Translations under genes and position numbers: made by a program | Origin: Cystobacter fuscus DSM 2262 | Lineage (GTDB): Bacteria > Myxococcota > Myxococcia > Myxococcales > Myxococcaceae | NCBI RefSeq assembly: GCF_000335475.2 | Contig: NZ_ANAH02000007.1 | Span: 186,001 to 250,000, forward strand | Reading direction: 5' to 3' | DNA length: 64,000 nt | Notes under the pieces: generated by a model | Told to the model about the DNA's origin: nothing | Seen by the model: only the letters and a program-made list of their open reading frames with translations | Databases searched by the model: none | In this document: positions 62,247 through 64,000 of the stretch, piece by piece | Layout: each line of letters opens with the position of its first letter | Position numbering within the stretch: position 1 is the stretch's first letter

Positions 62247-63500
62247 TCAACGCGCGGGCGGCAGCCGTCCGTACTTGCGCAGGGCCTGGGTGAGCCGGTC
62301 ATGTGGCAGCGCGAAGACTCGGACGCCATCGGCGCCCGTCTGGGTCTCCGCAGCGAGCAAGGCATTGAGGATGGCCTCCTGGGTGGCCTGCACCGTCGCC
62401 TCGAAGAGCGGGTTGAGGTGCTCGTTGTCCAGGAAGCCCACCTGCGCCACCCGGCTCCCGGCGGGCGGCTTCGTCGGCTGGGTGGAGAAGGCCAGGAAGA
62501 TGTCACCCGAGGAGTCCTCGCCCAGGCCCCCCATCTTCCCGATGGCGAGCGGCACGCGACGGGCGATGCGGCCCAACTGGTGCGGCAGCAACGGGGCGTC
62601 CGTGGCCACCACCACGATGATGGAGCCCAGGCCCTCGGACACGGAGCGGGGGGCGACTTCCGCTCGCTGGGCGCAGGGCTTCAAGTCCTTGGTGAACGCG
62701 GAGGAAGGCGCCTCGTTCCCCGTGTGGCAGGGCAAGAGATCCTTGATCTCCTGGCCCACCGGAACCCCCTCCACCGAGAAGAGGGAGCGGCTGCCGTAGT
62801 TGCACTGCACCAGCACGCCGAGCGTGTAGCCCCCGAGCGACGCGGGCAGCCGGCGCGAGGCCGTTCCAATCCCTCCCTTGAAGCCGTGGCAGATCATCCC
62901 CGTGCCGCCGCCCACGTTCCCCTCGGCCACCGGTCCCCCACGCGCCCCGTCGATGGCACGCACGGCATGCTCCGCCTTCACGTGGAACCCATCGATGTCG
63001 TTGAGGAGGCCGTCATAGGTCTCCGCCACCACCGGCAGGGCCAGCTCCCACGCCGCGCCATGCTGGACGCCCCACGACACCACCGCGTCGCGCACCACCC
63101 CCACGCTGTTGGTGTTGGTCAGCATGACGGGGCCGGTGAGCAGGCCCGACTCGTTCACCCAATGCGTGCCCGTCATCTCGCCATTGCCATTGAGGGCGTA
63201 GGTGGCGGCGAACACGGACTCGGCCAGCCGGGCGCGGCCCCGGGGCAGCACGGCGGTGACGCCCGTGCGCACCGGGCCCTGGCCCACCGTGCGCTTGCCC
63301 TCGCCGGAGATGAGCGTCGTCTGGCCCACCTCCACCCCGGGCACGTCGGTGATCGCATCGAGCGGGCCCGCCTGGCCACCGAAGGTGATGCCCAGCGCGC
63401 GCGCCCGGGGCTTCCGGGGAGCGGCGTCCTCCTTCGGAGGAGTCGGGGCGAGACCCATGAGGAACAGCGCGGCCAAAGGGACGAAGACGCGGAGGTTCAT
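62247..63500 (-). CDS. P1-family (DmpA-type) self-cleaving aminopeptidase
   Basis: 417 residues with an N-terminal signal-like hydrophobic stretch (FVPLAALFLMGLAPTPP). Core motifs: GPLDAITDVPGVEVGQTTLI, GVTAVLPRG, NGNGEMTGTHWVNESGLLTG, GGTGMICHGFKGGIGTASRR, and the autoproteolysis site LGS-IIVVVATDAPLLPHQL with Gly292/Ser293, where DmpA-type proenzymes cut to expose the N-terminal Ser nucleophile. Both predicted subunits are complete. Release of N-terminal D- or L-amino acids or beta-amino acids is the family activity. Likely periplasmic or secreted. Confidence 0.9.
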   Translation of the reverse strand: MNLRVFVPLAALFLMGLAPTPPKEDAAPRKPRARALGITFGGQAGPLDAITDVPGVEVGQTTLISGEGKRTVGQGPVRTGVTAVLPRGRARLAESVFAATYALNGNGEMTGTHWVNESGLLTGPVMLTNTNSVGVVRDAVVSWGVQHGAAWELALPVVAETYDGLLNDIDGFHVKAEHAVRAIDGARGGPVAEGNVGGGTGMICHGFKGGIGTASRRLPASLGGYTLGVLVQCNYGSRSLFSVEGVPVGQEIKDLLPCHTGNEAPSSAFTKDLKPCAQRAEVAPRSVSEGLGSIIVVVATDAPLLPHQLGRIARRVPLAIGKMGGLGEDSSGDIFLAFSTQPTKPPAGSRVAQVGFLDNEHLNPLFEATVQATQEAILNALLAAETQTGADGVRVFALPHDRLTQALRKYGRLPPAR

Positions 63501-63574
63501 GAGCCGGAAAACACCACGGCCCCTCCTGGAATGTCGAGGCATGTACCGCAGGTGGGCAATGCAGGAGCGAGAAC

Positions 63575-64000
63575 TCATCGTACCGGGAGAGCCTGGAAGG
63601 CGACGCCATCCAGGCGCAGTCGCTGGCAGGCGTCGACGAAGCGCTCGGTACAGACAATGACGGTGGAGAAGTCCACCAACCTGAACAGGTCGAGGTGAAC
63701 GGGAATCGTGGAGGCGTCCAGCAACCGGCTCTTGGGCAAGGTCCGCCTTTCACGACCACAGCGAGCGCAAGGCGGCTTGCGGTCGGGTGGCAGGCAGTCT
63801 GGATGCAGACGGCCCGCGTCGAGAAACTCCAGTTCGAGCAACTCGGGGGGCTGGCGCTGGCGGAAGTGGAGTTGATGAGGACAACCCTTGAGCCCTCGAA
63901 CTCCCTCGGCCTGGAGCTTTTCGAGGGCCTCGCGTTGAAGCAACAGCCACCATGGCCAAGGAGATGAAAGCGCTCCAAAGCGCCCCGTTGCTCGCCCCAC
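63575..64000 (-). CDS. Double-CXXCG-motif (SitI6-type) immunity-like protein, C-terminal part (5' end outside window)
   Basis: The minus-strand frame is open at the right window edge, so the N-terminal half with the first CXXCG lies beyond it. Visible: TGRFGALSSPWPWWLLLQRE, LEKLQAEGVRGLKGCPHQLH, then the second motif PCARCGRER near the middle, and the end LDLFRLVDFSTVIVCTERFV, DACQRLRLDGVAFQALPVR. This is the myxobacterial double-CXXCG paralogous family (TIGR02264), members of which act as SitI6-type immunity proteins for outer-membrane-exchanged toxins. The C-x2-C-G motif suggests a zinc ribbon. A cognate SitA gene would be upstream, beyond 64000. Confidence 0.82.
   Translation of the reverse strand: MGRATGRFGALSSPWPWWLLLQREALEKLQAEGVRGLKGCPHQLHFRQRQPPELLELEFLDAGRLHPDCLPPDRKPPCARCGRERRTLPKSRLLDASTIPVHLDLFRLVDFSTVIVCTERFVDACQRLRLDGVAFQALPVR

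Overview
The window looks like chromosome of a fruiting-body myxobacterium (order Myxococcales, most likely suborder Cystobacterineae: a Cystobacter, Archangium or Myxococcus relative). Base composition is very GC-rich and coding is dense. The best marker is the developmental locus mrpA-mrpB-mrpC at 19.07-22.5 kb; the MrpC product has 248 residues, the length I recall for Myxococcus xanthus MrpC. Other lineage markers are families I know mainly from myxobacteria: DUF2381, a double-CXXCG (SitI6-type) protein, a DUF6310/DUF5953-type pair and a Ser/Thr kinase with a myxobacterial-style catalytic loop.

Layout. 0-4.1 kb: end of a TonB-dependent receptor overlapping an HmuY-type lipoprotein gene, a GNAT acetyltransferase and an unknown lipoprotein. 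4.3-7.2 kb: an extraordinary protein that is nearly half methionine, a microprotein coupled to an XRE-cupin regulator, an SUI1/YciH-type translation factor and a small membrane protein. 7.3-14.2 kb (minus strand): housekeeping genes for TruA, a Ser/Thr kinase, an RlmI-like methyltransferase, an amidohydrolase, an alkyltransferase-like protein and two SPFH proteins. 14.3-18.5 kb: a PAS histidine kinase and a YfhO-like membrane protein. 18.5-28.7 kb: an Flp-type pilin divergent from mrpAB, then mrpC, a MutS-like ATPase and a translationally coupled TadE/TadG-like cluster. 28.7-33.7 kb: a FUSC exporter, a YhfC-type intramembrane protease and a caspase-like gene coupled to a small secreted protein.

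From 33.9 kb onward the window is a patchwork of accessory genes and wreckage. It holds a decayed toxin/immunity remnant (33.9-34.9), DUF2381 and partner, a collagen-like protein, a cluster of broken mobile genes (37.9-39.9) and a secreted beta-helix/LamG protein. Intact blocks follow: a molybdenum hydroxylase pair, an O-methyltransferase, a two-component system with an unusual H-box and a ferritin-like protein. A truncated AmrS radical-SAM gene and an unknown 447-residue protein come next. At 51.2-54.9 kb a 3.5 kb island is bounded by 113-bp direct repeats and carries an IS66 tail, a frameshifted Sit-like lipoprotein toxin gene with its intact putative immunity gene, a tRNA-like scrap and an HNH nuclease gene. 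The last 9 kb carries an esterase, a cytochrome P450/SDR pair, a Metal_hydrol-type protein, a VOC protein, a P1 (DmpA-type) peptidase with a displaced fragment of a second copy, and the end of a double-CXXCG immunity-like gene.

Two themes connect the genes. The mrp block is a regulatory cascade: a kinase (MrpA) and an NtrC-type activator (MrpB) lie directly upstream of mrpC, whose leader contains a sigma-54-like -24/-12 element and a near-match to the MrpC box; a second near-match lies upstream of mrpA. The 34 kb, 52 kb and 64 kb loci are pieces of contact-dependent kin-discrimination modules in different states of decay. Function calls rest on reading motifs by eye; no database search was run.
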